64,000 nt of DNA, taken from Allobosea sp. Leaf344 (lineage in GTDB: Bacteria; Pseudomonadota; Alphaproteobacteria; Rhizobiales; Beijerinckiaceae). Within the stretch, counting starts at the first letter, position 1. Each line of letters begins with the position of its first letter. A program made the translations under genes and the position numbers. The stretch is from NCBI RefSeq assembly GCF_001426225.1, contig NZ_LMRT01000014.1:12464-76463 (forward strand), in the 5' to 3' direction. The notes under the pieces were generated by a model. The model worked only from the letters and a program-made list of their open reading frames with translations, was not told where the DNA came from and ran no database searches. Shown here one piece after another: positions 17,821-26,744 of this stretch.

Positions 17821-18456
17821 ATGCCAACCCCAGGAGAATTGAGTTTGAACAGGCGAGACCTCATGGTGGCCGCCGGCGCATGTGCGGCTTTGCCCGCGAT
17901 GCCGGGCGCAGCGCGGGCACAGCCCGTATCGCGGGGTGAGCCGGTCACGGCTTCGGTGTCGATGAGCGTGAATGGTGAGAACCGCACGCTGCAGCTCGAT
18001 ACCCGCACAACCCTGCTGGACGCGCTACGCGAGCATCTGCACCTGACCGGGACCAAAAAGGGCTGCGACCACGGCCAATGCGGCGCCTGCACGGTGATCG
18101 TCGACGGGCAGCGGATCAATTCCTGCCTGACGCTGGCGATCATGAACCAGGGTGTCCAGGTCACGACCATCGAGGGGCTCGGCACCGTCGACGACCTCCA
18201 TCCCATGCAGGAAGCCTTCGTCAAGCATGACGGCTTCCAATGCGGCTATTGCACGCCGGGGCAGATCTGCTCCAGCGTCGCCGTGCTCGACGAGATCAAG
18301 GCCGGGATTCCCAGCCATGTCACAGCCGATCTCACCGCGCCCATGGCGGTCAGCGAGGCCGAAATCCGCGAGCGCTTGAGCGGCAATATCTGCCGCTGCG
18401 GGGCCTATTCCAACATCGTCGCGGCGGTGTCCGATGTCGCGGGGAGGCAGGGATGA
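17821..18456 (+). CDS. paoA: Aldehyde oxidoreductase [2Fe-2S] subunit (PaoA type)
   Basis: 211 residues from ATG 17821, preceded by GGAGGCGGGAC. A Tat signal ([20 protein letters not shown]) shows export of a folded cofactor protein. The ferredoxin-like domain has [16 protein letters not shown] and the second cluster domain has [13 protein letters not shown] and [12 protein letters not shown], the eight-cysteine set of xanthine dehydrogenase-family small subunits. It passes electrons from the molybdenum subunit PaoC. The start of paoB overlaps its stop. Confidence 0.93.
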   Translation: MPTPGELSLNRRDLMVAAGACAALPAMPGAARAQPVSRGEPVTASVSMSVNGENRTLQLDTRTTLLDALREHLHLTGTKKGCDHGQCGACTVIVDGQRINSCLTLAIMNQGVQVTTIEGLGTVDDLHPMQEAFVKHDGFQCGYCTPGQICSSVAVLDEIKAGIPSHVTADLTAPMAVSEAEIRERLSGNICRCGAYSNIVAAVSDVAGRQG

Positions 18457-19403
18457 GAGCGTTCTCCTATGAGAAGCCGGCTTCGCCCGCCGAAGCCGCC
18501 ACGGCCGCTTCCCGCAACCCGGAAGCGAAATTCATCGCCGGCGGCACCAATCTGCTCGATCTGATGAAGCTCGAGATCGAGGCGCCGACGCATCTGATCG
18601 ACGTCAACGGGCTCGGTCTGGACACGATCGAACCGACGCAGGAGGGCGGCCTGCGCATCGGCGCGCTGGTGCGCAACACCACGCTCGCCGCCGATCAGCG
18701 CGTGCGCCGCGATTACGCGGTGCTGTCCCGGGCGCTGCTCTCCGGCGCCTCCGGCCAGCTCCGCAACCGGGCGACCACCGCCGGCAATCTGCTGCAGCGG
18801 ACGCGTTGCCCGTATTTCTACGACACGGCGCAGCCCTGCAACAAGCGCCAGCCCGGCAGCGGCTGTTCGGCGCTCGGCGGCTTCTCGCGTCAGCTCGGCG
18901 TGGTCGGCACCAGCGACGCCTGCATCGCGACGCATCCCTCCGACATGGCGGTGGCGATGCGCGTGCTCGACGCGACCGTCGAGACGGTAAAGCCCGACGC
19001 GTCCACCCGCACCATCCCGCTCGGCGATCTGCACCGCCTGCCGGGCGACAGCCCGCATCTCGAGACGGTGCTGGAAAAGGGCGAGCTGATCACCGCGGTG
19101 ACGCTGCCGAAGCCGGCCGGTGGCACGCAGATCTACCGCAAGGTGCGCGACCGCGCCTCCTATGCCTTCGCGCTCATCTCCGTCGCCGCCATCGTGCAGC
19201 GCGACGGCAGCGGCCGCGTGGCGATCGGCGGCGTGGCTCCCAAGCCCTGGCGCGTCGAGAAGGCGGAGGCCGAGCTGCCGCGAGGCGCCAAGGCCGCCGC
19301 ATCGGCACTCTTCGCCGACGCCCGCCCCACCCATGAGAACGCGTTCAAGCTGCCATTGGTCGAGCGGACGCTCGATGCCGTGCTGGCGCAGGCGAGGAGC
19401 TGA
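18453..19403 (+). CDS. paoB: Aldehyde oxidoreductase FAD-binding subunit (PaoB type)
   Basis: 316 residues. The FAD domain starts [19 protein letters not shown] and has [11 protein letters not shown]. The block [17 protein letters not shown] is followed by [12 protein letters not shown], giving the cysteines that in E. coli PaoB hold an extra [4Fe-4S] cluster. It has no signal of its own; in the known system the subunits are carried out on the PaoA Tat signal. The ATG overlaps the paoA stop and GGGGAGGCAGGG precedes it. Confidence 0.92.
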   Translation: MRAFSYEKPASPAEAATAASRNPEAKFIAGGTNLLDLMKLEIEAPTHLIDVNGLGLDTIEPTQEGGLRIGALVRNTTLAADQRVRRDYAVLSRALLSGASGQLRNRATTAGNLLQRTRCPYFYDTAQPCNKRQPGSGCSALGGFSRQLGVVGTSDACIATHPSDMAVAMRVLDATVETVKPDASTRTIPLGDLHRLPGDSPHLETVLEKGELITAVTLPKPAGGTQIYRKVRDRASYAFALISVAAIVQRDGSGRVAIGGVAPKPWRVEKAEAELPRGAKAAASALFADARPTHENAFKLPLVERTLDAVLAQARS

Positions 19404-19406
19404 TCC

Positions 19407-21614
19407 ATGAAATTCGACAAACCCGCCGCCGACAACCCGATCGACCGCCTGCAGGTCGTCGGCAAGCCGCTCGACCGCATCGACGGCCCCCGCAAGGTCA
19501 CCGGCACCGCGCGCTATGCCTATGAGCAGCACGATGTCGTGCCCGGCCAGGCCTATGGCTACGTGCTCGGCGCCGGCATCGCCAAGGGCCGTATCGGCGC
19601 GATGGACGTCGAGCCCGCCCGCCGGGCGCCCGGCGTCATCGCCGTGGTCACCGCCAAGGAGGCCGGCGCCCTGAAGAAGGGCAAGCGCAACACCGCGCGC
19701 CTGCTCGCGGGGCCAGAGGTGGAGCATTATCATCAGGCCGTGGCGCTGGTGGTGGCCGAGAGCTTCGAGCAGGCCCGCGCCGCGGCCTCGCTGATCAAGG
19801 TGGAGTACGCCGCCGCCGAAGGCGCCTTCGATCTGAAGGCGGCGATGAACGAGGCGAAGAAGCCGGAAGGCGACGATCCGAGCCTCGACGACACCAAGGT
19901 CGGCGATTTCGCCGGCGCCTTCGCCGCCGCGCCGGTGAAGCTCGACGAGACCTATACGACGCCGGACGAGAGCCATGCGATGATGGAACCGCATGCGACT
20001 CTGGCGGCCTGGGAGGGCGAACGGCTCACCCTCTGGACCTCCAACCAGATGGTCGATTGGGGCGTCACGGACATGGCGACGACGCTCGGCATCCCCAAGG
20101 AGAACATCCGCATCGTCTCGCCCTTCATCGGTGGCGGCTTCGGCGGCAAGCTGTTCCTGCGCTCCGACGTGCTGCTGGCGGCGCTCGGCGCGCGGGCGGC
20201 GCGGCGCCCGGTCAAGGTGACGCTGCAGCGCCCGCTGATGATCAACAACACCACGCATCGTCCCGCCACGGTCCAGCGCATCCGGATCGGCACCACGGGC
20301 GAGGGCAAGATCACCGCGATCGCGCATGAGAGCTGGTCCGGCGATCTGCCGGGGGGCGGGCCGGAGGTCGCCGTTCAGCAGACCCGGCTGCTCTATGCCG
20401 GCGCGAACCGGATGACCGCGATGCGCCTGGCCGAGCTTGACCTGCCCGAGGGCAATGCGATGCGTGCGCCGGGCGAGGCGCCCGGGTTGATGGCGCTCGA
20501 AATGGCCATGGACGAGATGGCCGAGAAGCTCGGCATGGACCCGATCGCCTTCCGCCTGCTCAACGATACGCAGGTCGATCCGGAAAAACCGGAGCGGCCC
20601 TTCTCGATGCGCCGGCTCGACGAATGCTTCCGGGTCGGGTCCGAGCGCTTCGGCTGGTCGCGCCGCTCGGCGCGCCCGGGCCAGCAGCGGGACGGCAACT
20701 GGCTGGTCGGCATCGGCGTCGCCGCCGCCTTCCGCAACAATCTGGTGATGAAATCCGGCGCCCGCGTCAGCCTCGACGCGCAGGGGATCGTCACCGTCGA
20801 AACCGACATGACCGATATCGGCACCGGCAGCTACACCATCATCGGCCAGACCGCGGCCGAGATGCTCGGCGTCGGGATCGACAAGGTCGTGGTGAAGCTC
20901 GGCGATTCCGCCTTCCCGGTCTCCGCCGGCTCGGGCGGGCAATGGGGCGGCAACAGCTCGACGGCCGGCGTCTACGCCGCTTGCGTCAAGCTGCGCGAGG
21001 CCGTGGCGCAGAAGCTCGGCATCAACTCGACCGAGGCGATCTTCGCCAATGGCGAGGTCAAGGCCGGCAATCGCAGCCTGCCTCTGGCCAGCGCGGCGGA
21101 GGCCGGACCGCTGACCGGCGAGGACACGATCGAATACGGCGATCTGGACAAGACCCATCAGCAATCGACCTTCGGCGCGCATTTCGTCGAGGTCGCGGTC
21201 GATGCGGCCACGGCGGAGACGCGCATCCGGCGCATGCTCGCTGTCTGCGCCGCGGGGCGGATTCTCAACCCGAAGACCGCGCGCAGCCAGGTCATCGGCG
21301 CGATGACGATGGGGGCGGGGGCCGCGCTGATGGAGGAGCTGGCGGTCGACAAGCGCCGTGGCTTCTTCGTCAATCACGATCTCGCCGGATACGAGGTGCC
21401 GGTCCATGCCGATATCCCGCATCAGGAGGTCGTCTTCCTCGACGAGACAGACCCGATGTCCTCGCCGATGAAGGCCAAGGGCGTGGGCGAACTCGGGATT
21501 TGCGGGGTCGGCGCGGCGGTGGCCAATGCGATCTACAACGCCACCGGCGTGCGGGTGCGCGACTATCCGATCACGCTCGACAAGCTGCTGACACGCATGC
21601 CCGACGCGGCCTGA
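19407..21614 (+). CDS. paoC: Aldehyde oxidoreductase molybdopterin subunit (PaoC type)
   Basis: 735 residues, close to E. coli PaoC. Recognisable segments are DRIDGPRKVTGTARYAYE, SPFIGGGFGGKLFLR for the molybdenum cofactor, SGGQWGGNSSTAGVY, and KGVGELGICGVGAAVANAIY, where the glutamate of VGEL is the catalytic base of the xanthine dehydrogenase family. Expected reaction: oxidation of aldehydes to acids in the periplasm. GAGGAGCTGATCC precedes the ATG. No PaoD/XdhC-like maturation gene follows, although such chaperones are usually encoded beside these operons. Confidence 0.93.
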   Translation: MKFDKPAADNPIDRLQVVGKPLDRIDGPRKVTGTARYAYEQHDVVPGQAYGYVLGAGIAKGRIGAMDVEPARRAPGVIAVVTAKEAGALKKGKRNTARLLAGPEVEHYHQAVALVVAESFEQARAAASLIKVEYAAAEGAFDLKAAMNEAKKPEGDDPSLDDTKVGDFAGAFAAAPVKLDETYTTPDESHAMMEPHATLAAWEGERLTLWTSNQMVDWGVTDMATTLGIPKENIRIVSPFIGGGFGGKLFLRSDVLLAALGARAARRPVKVTLQRPLMINNTTHRPATVQRIRIGTTGEGKITAIAHESWSGDLPGGGPEVAVQQTRLLYAGANRMTAMRLAELDLPEGNAMRAPGEAPGLMALEMAMDEMAEKLGMDPIAFRLLNDTQVDPEKPERPFSMRRLDECFRVGSERFGWSRRSARPGQQRDGNWLVGIGVAAAFRNNLVMKSGARVSLDAQGIVTVETDMTDIGTGSYTIIGQTAAEMLGVGIDKVVVKLGDSAFPVSAGSGGQWGGNSSTAGVYAACVKLREAVAQKLGINSTEAIFANGEVKAGNRSLPLASAAEAGPLTGEDTIEYGDLDKTHQQSTFGAHFVEVAVDAATAETRIRRMLAVCAAGRILNPKTARSQVIGAMTMGAGAALMEELAVDKRRGFFVNHDLAGYEVPVHADIPHQEVVFLDETDPMSSPMKAKGVGELGICGVGAAVANAIYNATGVRVRDYPITLDKLLTRMPDAA

Positions 21615-21644
21615 CGGCCGCCTGCAACGACCGCAGGGCCAGGC

Positions 21645-22508
21645 TTAGGCCAGGCCCGGCGGTCGCGGGTCGGGTTTCGAGAACCGCGCCAGCCGGCGCA
21701 GCTCCTCCGGCGTCGTCGTCGGCAGACCGAAAAAGTCGAGATAGGCCGGGATCTGCTCGAACAGCATGTCGGTCCCGACCTGATAGGCGCAGCCGCGGGA
21801 GCGCGCTTCCGCGAGGAGCGGCGTGATCTCCTGCGACATCACGACCTCGCCGACGAAGCTTTCCGGCGCGAGGCGCGTGACGTCGATCGGCAGAGGGTCG
21901 CCCGGCTTCATGCCGAGCGGCGTGGCATTGGCGACGATGTCCTGGCCGGCCGGATCGGCCGAGCCCAGCACCAGCGCCAGCTCCGGATAATGCCGGCGTA
22001 GCCGCCCCGCCAAGGCCTCCATCGCCGCGGCATCCGGATCGAACAGCGTCAGCCGCGCCAGCCCCGCCCTGGCCAGCGAGGCCGCGATCGCCGATCCGAC
22101 GCCGCCACACCCCACCACCAGCGCCGTCGCGCCGGCGACGACCCGCCCCTTGCGCGTCAGGCCGCGCACGAACCCCTCGCCGTCGAACATCTCGCCGACC
22201 AGCCGCCCCCGATCGTCCAGACGCACCGCATTGCAGGCGCCGGCCACCGCCGCCGTCGTGCCGATCTCGTCGAGCAGGGCGATGGTGGTGACCTTGTGCG
22301 GCATGGTGATCAGCGCCCCCAGACTGTTCGAGAGCCTGAAAAACAGCTTGAGGAAGTCGGGATACTCGACCGCGCGGCAGCCCATCGGCACGACCACGGC
22401 ATCGATGCCGCGATCCGTGAAATAGGGGTTGTAGATCATCGGCGCCTTGAAGCTGCCGGTGGGGTAGCCGAGATGGGCGATGAGCCTGGTCGTGCCGCTG
22501 ATGATCAT
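21645..22508 (-). CDS. Divergent shikimate dehydrogenase-like enzyme (AroE family)
   Basis: 287 residues from ATG 22508. The fold is that of AroE: catalytic lysine in TMPHK (Lys72), AGACNAV (Asn93), aspartate in MFDGEGF (Asp109), a Rossmann loop VVGCGGVGSA (about 131-140), NATPLGMKPGD and DMLFEQIPAYLDFFG. The substrate-binding serines of the usual N-terminal HSxSP motif are replaced (GYPTGSFKAPMIYN). With the lysine and aspartate kept but the pocket altered, it is probably a catabolic NAD(P)-dependent dehydrogenase for a quinate/shikimate-like compound. It lies behind a GntR gene and opposite a TRAP operon that ends in an AroQ-like gene. Confidence 0.8.
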   Translation of the reverse strand: MIISGTTRLIAHLGYPTGSFKAPMIYNPYFTDRGIDAVVVPMGCRAVEYPDFLKLFFRLSNSLGALITMPHKVTTIALLDEIGTTAAVAGACNAVRLDDRGRLVGEMFDGEGFVRGLTRKGRVVAGATALVVGCGGVGSAIAASLARAGLARLTLFDPDAAAMEALAGRLRRHYPELALVLGSADPAGQDIVANATPLGMKPGDPLPIDVTRLAPESFVGEVVMSQEITPLLAEARSRGCAYQVGTDMLFEQIPAYLDFFGLPTTTPEELRRLARFSKPDPRPPGLA

Positions 22509-22551
22509 GGATCTCGTCTGTGCTGATGCGTCGTCGCGGCTTTCGACCCGC

Positions 22552-23229
22552 TCATGCCAGGGGCAGGGCGCCGCTGGCGGCGGTGTGGTCGACGCAGCCT
22601 TCGACATGGGTGGAGAGGATCGCGATCGCGCGGGCCGTGTCGCGCGCCATGGCGCAGTCGAGCAGGAGTCGATGCTCCTCGGCGGCGATCTCCCCGCGGA
22701 ACACCACCGCGACCATTTGATAGCGGAGATATTTGTCGTAGATCGCCGCATGAGTCTCATGCAGCACCTGCGAGCTGCAGGCCGAGATCAGCGCGTGATG
22801 GAACTCCCAATCATAGCGCTTCCACAGCTCCGGCTCGCTGCGATCGCCCGAGAGCATGCGCCGCTCCATCAGAGCGAGCTTGTGATGGGCGGCGACCACG
22901 CGACCTTCCCATTCCATGTCGCCGGCGGCGAAGGATTGCGCCAGAGCGTGGCTCTCCAGCAGCAGGCGCATCGCCGCGATCTCGCGCAGATTGGTCGCGG
23001 AGATTCGCGAGACCACGAAACCTTTCTGGCCCTCGGCCTCGACGAGGCCTTCCGAGGCCAGCCGGTTGAGCAATTCGCGCAGGGTGCTGACGCTCGCATC
23101 ATAGCTCGTCCTGAGCAGGTCGAGCTTCAGCTTCTGCCCCGGCGCGAGCCGGCCGAAGATGATGTCGTCGCGGATCCGCCGATAGGCGATCTCGGCGACG
23201 GAGAGAGAGGGCGGCGTGACGGTGAGCAT
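22552..23229 (-). CDS. GntR family transcriptional regulator (FCD type)
   Basis: 225 residues from ATG 23229 (AGGGA seven bases upstream). The winged helix includes RRIRDDIIFGRLAPGQKLKL, STLRELLNRLASEGLVEAEG and GFVVSRI. The C-terminal helical FCD domain has the metal-binding type residues seen in WEFHHALISACSS and EEHRLLLD. It is followed by the AroE-like gene after 43 bases and faces the TRAP operon starting at 23429, so it probably controls both. FCD regulators usually respond to small organic acids. Confidence 0.9.
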   Translation of the reverse strand: MLTVTPPSLSVAEIAYRRIRDDIIFGRLAPGQKLKLDLLRTSYDASVSTLRELLNRLASEGLVEAEGQKGFVVSRISATNLREIAAMRLLLESHALAQSFAAGDMEWEGRVVAAHHKLALMERRMLSGDRSEPELWKRYDWEFHHALISACSSQVLHETHAAIYDKYLRYQMVAVVFRGEIAAEEHRLLLDCAMARDTARAIAILSTHVEGCVDHTAASGALPLA

Positions 23230-23428
23230 GCGTGTCCCTGGCCTGCGCGCCCACTCATAGAAGGTGCGCCGGGTGCCAGCATAGTCGCACCGGCGCCGCG
23301 CGCAATCCAAATGGCAAAACAGAAAATCTCATACGAAACGCAAAATCCGTGTTGCGCATGGGCGGGTGTGCGTCGATAGTGCCTCCACAAGGCGGCACCA
23401 GAATCCGCTCATCACGGGGAGAACTTTC
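23230..23428. promoter_or_regulatory. Divergent promoter region of the GntR and TRAP genes
   Basis: This 199-base gap lies between the GntR gene and dctP, which read away from each other. Its centre (about 23307-23352) is clearly more A/T rich than the surroundings and is the probable place of promoters and operator. I could not define a perfect palindrome. GGGGAG lies just before the dctP start. Confidence 0.4.
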
Positions 23429-24418
23429 ATGGCCATGTCACTCGATCGGCGCACCCTGCTCGCGGGCGGTCTCGCCACCATGGGCGTCGGCCTGGCCGGC
23501 GGAGCTTTGGCTCAGGGCAAGCCCAATCTGCGCTTTTCCGCCGTCTTCTCCGAGCAGGACATCCGCGCGGAGATGATGAAGCGCTTCGGCGACGCGATCA
23601 AAGAGGACTTCACCCTCCAGCCCTATTTCGGCGGCAACCTGTTCAAGCAGGGCACCGAACTGGTGGCGATGCAGCGCAACAATCTGGAGATGGGCAATAT
23701 CGCGCCCCAGGACATCTCCAACCAGATCCCGGCCTGGTCGATCCTGACCTCCGGCTATCTGCTGCGCGACGCCGCGCATCTGAAGGCGGTGTTCGCCAGC
23801 CCCGTCGGCACCGAGCTGAAGAAGATGGCGGAGGACAAGCTCAACATCCGCATCCTCGGGCCGACCTATTTCGGCGCGCGCCATGTCGGGCTGAAGCCGA
23901 AGAAGAAGATCAACACCCCCGCCGACATGGCCGGCATCAAGCTGCGCATGCCCGGCGGCGACGCCTGGCAGTTCCTCGGCCAGTCGCTCGGCGCCAACCC
24001 GACGCCGATGGCCTATGCGGAGGTCTATACCGGGCTGCAGAGCGGCGCGATCGACGGGCAGGACAACCCGCTGCCCAACGTCCAGAACATGAAGTTCTAC
24101 GAGGTCTCCTCGCAGATCGTGCTGACGTCGCACCTCGTCGGCTTCGACCTGCTCTGCGTCACCGACAGGATCTGGAAGGCGATGTCGCCGGAGAAGCAGA
24201 AGGCCTTCCAGGCCGCGGCCGATGCGGCGATCGACTGGAGCACCCAGGAGCATGTGAAGAAGGAGAGCGAGCTCGTCGACTTCTTCAAGAAGCAGGGGCT
24301 CGAGGTCTATCAGCCCGATGTCGCCGCCTTCCGCGACTTCGCCCAGAAGAAATATCTCGCCTCCGACCTCGCCAAGAGCTGGCCGGCCGGCATGGTCGAC
24401 AAGATCAACGCGCTCTGA
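23429..24418 (+). CDS. dctP: TRAP transporter solute-binding protein (DctP family)
   Basis: 329 residues from ATG 23429 (GGGGAG about nine bases upstream). A Tat-like signal (LDRRTLLAGGLATMGVG) leads to a DctP domain: GIKLRMPGGDAWQFLGQSLG holds the carboxylate-binding arginine, and PTPMAYAEVYTGLQSGAIDG is the usual continuation. It should capture an organic acid for the following DctQM. The adjacent AroQ- and AroE-like genes suggest a hydroxylated cyclic acid. Confidence 0.92.
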   Translation: MAMSLDRRTLLAGGLATMGVGLAGGALAQGKPNLRFSAVFSEQDIRAEMMKRFGDAIKEDFTLQPYFGGNLFKQGTELVAMQRNNLEMGNIAPQDISNQIPAWSILTSGYLLRDAAHLKAVFASPVGTELKKMAEDKLNIRILGPTYFGARHVGLKPKKKINTPADMAGIKLRMPGGDAWQFLGQSLGANPTPMAYAEVYTGLQSGAIDGQDNPLPNVQNMKFYEVSSQIVLTSHLVGFDLLCVTDRIWKAMSPEKQKAFQAAADAAIDWSTQEHVKKESELVDFFKKQGLEVYQPDVAAFRDFAQKKYLASDLAKSWPAGMVDKINAL

Positions 24419-24443
24419 GCCAAGCGCGAGCCCGGAGGGTGCG

Positions 24444-24962
24444 GTGAGACATCGGATGGCCGCGCTCGGCGGCTGGCTCGCGCGCCGCGCGGAAAACGTT
24501 CTGGTGCTGATGCTCGGCGCGATGTTCGCCGTCTTCATCCTGCAGATCGTCTTCCGCTACGGGCTCAATCTGCCGATCGGCTGGACGCATGAGATCAGTG
24601 TGCTGCTCTGGCTGTGGCTGGTGCTGTTCGGCGCGGCCTTCGTGACGCGCGAGAGCGACGAGATCCGCTTCGACATCATCTATGGCGCGGTCGGCCCCCG
24701 GGCCCGCCGCGTCATGGCGGTGATCACGGCGGCCGCGCTCGTCGCGCTCTACGCCGTCTCGCTGCCCGCGATGGCCGACTATGTCGCCTTCATGAAAGTC
24801 GAGCGGACCGCCTATCTGAAGCTGCCCTTCAACTGGGTCTATGCGATCTATCTGGCGTTCGCGGTCGCCGCGATCGCGCGCTATCTCTGGCTCGGCTTCC
24901 GGGCGCTGCGCGGCGAGGCGCCCGAGGCGTTCGACCCGACAAAGGCCGGCTCCGGCGTATGA
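24444..24962 (+). CDS. dctQ: TRAP transporter small permease (DctQ type)
   Basis: 172 residues from GTG 24444, chosen because GGAGGG ends four bases upstream; an ATG at 24456 is possible. Four helices, with FRYGLNLPIGWTHEISVLLW as the DctQ signature. The stop overlaps the dctM start (ATGA). Confidence 0.88.
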   Translation: MRHRMAALGGWLARRAENVLVLMLGAMFAVFILQIVFRYGLNLPIGWTHEISVLLWLWLVLFGAAFVTRESDEIRFDIIYGAVGPRARRVMAVITAAALVALYAVSLPAMADYVAFMKVERTAYLKLPFNWVYAIYLAFAVAAIARYLWLGFRALRGEAPEAFDPTKAGSGV

Positions 24963-26254
24963 CCAGCCCCTTCGGTCTCTGCATCCTCGCCATCGTGACG
25001 CTGTCGCTGCTCGGGCTGCCGATCGGCCATGCGATGATCGCCGGCTCGATCTTCTACCTGCTGCTGGCCGGCCAGGATCTCAGCATCGCCGCCGAGCAGC
25101 TGCTCAACGGCATGTACACCAACTACGTCATCCTGGCGGTGCCGCTCTTCATCCTGGCGGCCGAGCTGATGAATATCGGCTCGATGACCGAGCGGCTGCT
25201 GCGCTTCTGCGACGCGCTGGTCGGCCGCTTTCGCGGCGGGCTCGCCCAGGTCAACATCGTCCAGAGCGTGATCTTCGCCGGCATGTCCGGCTCGGCCATC
25301 GCCGATGCCGCCGGGACGGGGCGGATGATGCAGGCGATGATGACGAAGGACGGCAAATATCCGCCGAGCTTCGCCGCCGCCTTGACCGCCGTCTCCTCCG
25401 TCATCGGGCCGATCATTCCGCCCTCGATCCCGATGGTGCTGTACGCGCTCGTCTCCGACGCCTCGATCGGTTTCCTGTTTTTGGCCGGGGTGGTGCCCGG
25501 GCTGCTGATGGCGGGCGTCCAGATGGCCATCGTCGCGATGACCGCGCGCCGCCGCAATTTCCCGGTCGAGCCGCCGATCCCGCTGCGCGCCTTGCCGGGC
25601 ATCACATGGCGCGCCTTTCCGGCGCTGATGATGCCGGTGGTCCTGCTCGGCGGCATCTATGGCGGCGCCACCACACCGACCGAAGCCGCGGCCGTGGCGG
25701 CCGCCTATGCGCTGGCGATCTCGGCCTTGCTCTATCGCAGCGTCTCGGCGCGGGCGCTCTATGATTCGCTCGCCTACAGCGCGCGCACCACCGCCTCGAT
25801 CGGCATGCTGATCGCCGGCGCGCTGGTCTTCAACTACGTCGTCACCATCGAGAATATTCCGGACAGCCTGAAACTCCTGCTCGCGGGCTGGCAGCTCTCG
25901 CCGCTGGAATTCCTGCTGCTCGTCAATCTCGTCCTGCTGGTCCTCGGCTGCCTGCTCGAAGGCACCGCGATCCTGCTGATCGTCGTCCCGGTGATGATCC
26001 CGACGGCGAAGGCGCTGGGCGTCGACATGGTGCATTTCGGCGTCGTGGTCGTGGTCAACATCATGCTCGGCCTGATCACGCCGCCCTATGGGCTGCTGCT
26101 CTTCATCATGAACAACATCACCGGGGTGCCGCTCCGGGACCTGGTGCGGGAGTGCATGCCCTTCCTCCTGGCGATGCTCGCCGCGCTCGCCGTGATCACC
26201 CTGTCGCCGGGTCTCGTGCTCTGGCTGCCGCGCCTCATGGGCTATGCCGGTTAG
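24959..26254 (+). CDS. dctM: TRAP transporter large permease (DctM type)
   Basis: 431 residues, hydrophobic throughout. DctM signatures: AAELMNIGSMTERLLRF, FAGMSGSAIADAAGTG, GPIIPPSIPMVLYALVS, GATTPTEAAAVAAAYA and LITPPYGLLLFIMNN. Third gene of the TRAP set, overlapping dctQ. It is followed after 34 bases by an AroQ-like gene. Confidence 0.92.
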   Translation: MTSPFGLCILAIVTLSLLGLPIGHAMIAGSIFYLLLAGQDLSIAAEQLLNGMYTNYVILAVPLFILAAELMNIGSMTERLLRFCDALVGRFRGGLAQVNIVQSVIFAGMSGSAIADAAGTGRMMQAMMTKDGKYPPSFAAALTAVSSVIGPIIPPSIPMVLYALVSDASIGFLFLAGVVPGLLMAGVQMAIVAMTARRRNFPVEPPIPLRALPGITWRAFPALMMPVVLLGGIYGGATTPTEAAAVAAAYALAISALLYRSVSARALYDSLAYSARTTASIGMLIAGALVFNYVVTIENIPDSLKLLLAGWQLSPLEFLLLVNLVLLVLGCLLEGTAILLIVVPVMIPTAKALGVDMVHFGVVVVVNIMLGLITPPYGLLLFIMNNITGVPLRDLVRECMPFLLAMLAALAVITLSPGLVLWLPRLMGYAG

Positions 26255-26288
26255 CCGGTACCCCTTCTCGAACCCGACTGGTGCTCTC

Positions 26289-26732
26289 GTGACCAAGCCG
26301 ATCTACGTCATCAACGGTCCGAACCTGAACCGCCTCGGCACGCGGGAGCCGCATCTCTACGGCAGCACCACCTTGGCCGAGGTCGAGGCGATGTGCCGTG
26401 ACGCGGCCGGCGATACGCCCCTGGAGTTTCGCCAGTCCAACCGCGAATACGAGCTGATCGACTGGATCCACGAGGCCATCGATCGCGGCTGCGGGATCGT
26501 CATCAACCCGGCCGCCTTCACCTTCACCTCGATGGCGATCCTCGACGCGCTGAAGATGTTCCCGGGGCCGATCATCGAACTGCACATCACCAATATCCAC
26601 CGGCGCGAGCCGATCTATCACCGCTCCTTCGTCTCGCTGGTCGCCACCGCGATCATCGCCGGGCTGGGGGCGGGGGGCTATCCCGTGGCGGTCCAGGCGG
26701 TGAAGGACCTCGCCCGGCAGGCGGCTGCGTGA
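26289..26732 (+). CDS. Type II 3-dehydroquinate dehydratase-like enzyme with altered pocket
   Basis: 147 residues from GTG 26289, which matches the usual family start before KPIYVINGPNLN; the frame also has an ATG at 26244 inside dctM. The catalytic residues of the family are kept: Arg19 and Tyr24 (LGTREPHLYG), Asn73, Glu97 and His99 (ELHITN). Three pocket positions differ from the norm: NHEG is NREY (51-54), the THTS histidine is Phe79, and the second arginine after HARE is Tyr110. The protein is therefore probably not the housekeeping AroQ but a relative with another substrate, working with the TRAP transporter and the AroE-like enzyme. Confidence 0.82.
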   Translation: MTKPIYVINGPNLNRLGTREPHLYGSTTLAEVEAMCRDAAGDTPLEFRQSNREYELIDWIHEAIDRGCGIVINPAAFTFTSMAILDALKMFPGPIIELHITNIHRREPIYHRSFVSLVATAIIAGLGAGGYPVAVQAVKDLARQAAA

Positions 26733-26744
26733 CGAAACCGCGCC

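Noticed and set aside
18405-21422. Long open frame (1005 codons) on the minus strand
   Set aside because: It is the mirror of paoB and paoC in very GC-rich DNA. Its translation is Arg/Ala/Gly/His rich without family motifs, while the plus strand shows clear conserved proteins.
26289-26732. Housekeeping aroQ of the shikimate pathway
   Set aside because: Pocket residues differ (Phe79, Tyr110, NREY), and the gene is in a TRAP operon under a GntR regulator, so a catabolic relative is more likely.
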